Shown piece after piece: positions 61,467 to 64,000 of a DNA stretch of 64,000 bases. Source of the stretch: Siphonodentalium dalli (lineage: Eukaryota; Mollusca; Scaphopoda; Gadilida; Siphonodentaliidae); contig CP136069.1 in assembly GCA_032622095.1 (NCBI GenBank), forward strand, positions 7,022,036 through 7,086,035, read 5' to 3'. Numbering within the stretch: the stretch's first letter is position 1; each line of letters begins with the position of its first letter. The notes under the pieces are model-generated. The model was given only the letters and a program-made list of their open reading frames with translations, searched no databases and was not told the origin of the DNA. Made by a program: the position numbers and the translations under genes.

Positions 61467-61809
61467 TTTTTTTATTTATTTAAGTGTCAACATGTACAAT
61501 GTAAGGTTGTAGAGTACATTTGTAGATAATACTCAAAAACATATTGACATAGTAGACAAGATAAAATGTAATGGAAGCCTGATAGCTATCCTATCATGAG
61601 GTGATCTGTACTGTAAGTGATATTCATATCCAGTCCTCTGCTTACAACCATAATGTAAACAAACCAGAGAGAAAGTGCTAACACCTAATTAAACTATGCT
61701 CATATCTCTGTGATGTAAATCCATCTTCTCTAATTGTGTTTGGTTCAATGCATCCTGCAATGAGAAATCAGAGTTTCCGCTAGGTTTAACACTTTCAATA
61801 TGGGAGTGA

Positions 61810-62035
61810 TGCTGGTGCAGCATTAATGATCATGTGTGCCAGTGCGTTCTCTTCTATATACATGAGTCTCCCATAGGAAGCCTTGCATACATGTATGTAA
61901 GAGAATGCACTGGCTTACAAGGGCAAGGTAAATATTAATAGACCAATGTATTCTCTTATATATTCGAGACTCCCTACATGTATGGGAGACTTGCATATAT
62001 AAGAGAATACATTTGCACAGGGTTTTTGCAAAATT
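61810..62035. repeat. Two diverged B palindromes
   Basis: CAGTGCGTTCTCTTCTATAT / GTAAGAGAATGCACTGGC and CAATGTATTCTCTTATATAT / ATATAAGAGAATACATTTGC in tandem, as at 24.5 kb. A half copy is at 62670-62705. Confidence 0.65.
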
Positions 62036-62229
62036 TCAGAAAAAGTCATGGAAGGGTTAATGGGTCATAACCACCAACACTTCTCATTTGGAATGAATCG
62101 CGAGTGTTATTGGATGATTTTAATTTAAATTCATATCTGTTAATTTTGAAGTTAATGTTCGGATAAATTGATGTCAAGGTAGAGTTTGAGAAATTCTCTT
62201 CTTTGAAATAAATATTTTGATTTATAAAT

Positions 62230-62465
62230 AAAGTATTGCCCTAAATAATCGACTCCTTAACCACAGGAGAATTATGGGTAATTTTTCAGGATTTAGTCGG
62301 AAATATATATTGGCTTGTTCAAGTTGTTGCTAGCTATTATTCGGAAATTAAGCTCTCAATGAGAGTTTTCCAATGAATGGCAAAAAGGCATATTTCCGAC
62401 TAAATCCTAAAAAATTACCCATACTTCTCCTGTGGTTAAGGAGTCGATTATTTAGGGCATTACTG
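62230..62465. mobile_element. TA-MITE with changed tip
   Basis: AAGTATTGCCCTAAATAATC to GGGCATTACTG; an extra GTTGCTAGCTATTATTCGG near the hairpin tip and mutated left end. Confidence 0.78.
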
Positions 62466-62469
62466 TATA

Positions 62470-64000
62470 TGAAACATATGTGGTATCGGTATTGAAATTT
62501 CTATGAAATTGAGCTGTGGAACTTGTCACATTTTTTAGATGAAAGCTGGGACTAATATAACACTAATATAATATATTACTATTAGTCCCAGATGAAAGTA
62601 AATTAATCATGAGACCATAAAGGCATAAACCCTTTAATGACGGCTGCGCTGGTGCAGCATTAAATATATCCTGTGCCATTGCATTCTCTTATATATGTGA
62701 GCCTCCCATAGACTGTTGTAGCTGTATTCTCACATTTGCCAGACCTGGTCATCGGTTCATTGTGTGCATATTTACGCTGGTTCACTTTGCAAGTTGAAGT
62801 ATTGGAAGTTTCAAAAAGTTGACATTAAAGCCTAGCTCGAAGTAAGCTGGACTAAAACTAAAAGATCGCATATCTTTAACTGTAACTTACACTACATATC
62901 CATGTGCACAATAATACATGTAGCTACACTAAAATAAACAGATTTGTCAAAGATAACGACAACTTTTAGGGCGGTGTTTGTTTTTCCCTACAGCTGATGC
63001 GGGTTTTTCCCCCAACATCACGTGATTATTACCGAAAGTAGAAACTGAGCACGTGTCACTAGCGTAAAATATAACCAAAACAATAGTTGTCGCCGACAAT
63101 TGACCGCTTTATAATCAGATGTGAAGTTTTTTCATTTATATTGACGAGAAATGTCATTATATCTATGTGTTATATAAAACATAATTTCAATTATAAGTTT
63201 TAACGACATTCGATAAAATTTAAGAAATGTAGCTTGCAACTGCGTTATACGTGCAAGACATAATCCGTACCCTTTATGAGACTAAATTTGTATAGGCCGC
63301 CCATAACTGAAGTTATGCCGATTCATGCGATTGAATATTTCATCATAGATTATGCGGTCTGGATCGATATTTCTATGTAATAATTAGATAAAGGAATCTG
63401 TTTCAAAAATGAATATGCTGCCCAGAGAGCAAATATATATTTTGTCCGTGAGAGTTAAATCTTAGTTAGCAATTTTGTTTAAGTTTAATTAAAATTGAAG
63501 AAATATTAAATGAATTGTATAAAAAGACGTTAATTATTTCGCAAAAACATAATTATATAAAAATTCACTTTGATATATTCTAAGATGTCCAGACTCTTCA
63601 ACTGGTTTTGTTCTCGCCATCTAAATTCAGTATTAGAAGACATTTGTTTGATATTCTGACTGACAGCAAAGAGGCCTACATATAGCTGGTCACGGCAGTA
63701 TAATTATGTTGTCTTTGGGTAAACTGTTAAACAAACTGAGGACTGGTCAGCTGTTACAAGTGAACACGAGTAAAACAACACGAGTTAGCATACAGGGAGC
63801 TAATCAATTTCAAAACAAACTCACACCTTGACTGTATATGCCCTAATTAACAACCACTTTATTATATCTTATTATGCATCACATTATTGACAAGATTATC
63901 CAACAATCAACATTGAAAAACATGTACCGGTACTGTACTATATGGTGGATAAAGAAGGAATAAAATAAGCTGGGACCTTTAAACAGATTTATAGAGGTAA
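62470..64000. other. 5' flank of the mucolipin gene, no gene recognised
   Basis: AT-rich. Short foldback TGGGACTAATATAACACTAA / ATTACTATTAGTCCCA at 62548-62590. The promoter or a non-coding first exon may be here, but I see no convincing core element or donor that decides it. Confidence 0.35.

Overview
This is animal DNA, not bacterial: AT-rich, with coding sequence split into short exons with GT-AG borders inside a sea of transposon debris, MITEs and minisatellites. Penelope-like and non-LTR retroelements with AATAAA plus short-tandem tails, a tRNA-derived SINE, many hAT and TTAA/TA-target MITEs, and a 164-bp 'AAGATGGCTGC' repeat of a kind I associate with mollusc and other lophotrochozoan genomes make a marine invertebrate, perhaps a bivalve, my best guess. 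The species is not determinable by eye.

The only host gene I can establish runs on the minus strand across almost the whole window: a mucolipin (TRPML, endolysosomal TRP cation channel). I reconstructed eleven exons from the sequence, 61466 down to 5223. All intron phases agree (total 1650 nt = 550 codons, no stop). They cover a long N-terminus, the basic lipid-binding stretch, S1, the luminal domain with its four cysteines, S2, S3, S4 and S5. The pore, S6 and C-tail must lie beyond base 1. Introns are 1.4 to 15 kb and hold everything else.

Layout from left to right: 1-5.2 kb intron after exon 11 (27-bp satellite, palindromes, non-LTR scraps); 5.2-17.6 kb exons 11-7 among MITEs, a SINE split by a hAT MITE, and a 1.35-kb element with GCGCTTAAGCGC-rich ends; 17.6-36 kb exon 6 and a 15-kb intron with a frameshifted Penelope element, a non-LTR 3' end and a 1.1-kb hAT element with perfect 8-bp target duplication; 36-43.4 kb exons 5, 4, 3 with exon copies, 68-, 36- and 22-bp arrays and nested TTAA elements; 43.4-56.6 kb a 13-kb intron with a 164-bp array, a 4.5-kb array of about 54 bp and a 3.9-kb 16-bp satellite; 56.6-61.5 kb exons 2 and 1; 61.5-64 kb the 5' flank.

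The most remarkable signal is where the repeats sit. The 16-bp satellite is built of the exon 2 / intron junction, the 28-bp minisatellite of the exon 1 / intron junction, a 73-bp repeat carries the exon 3 acceptor, exon 5 has tandem remnants plus a Cys-to-Ser copy trapped among hAT MITE arms, and a hAT MITE has its apparent target duplication exactly on the exon 4 splice donor. Most other exons have a MITE or repeat edge within about 40 bp of a splice site.
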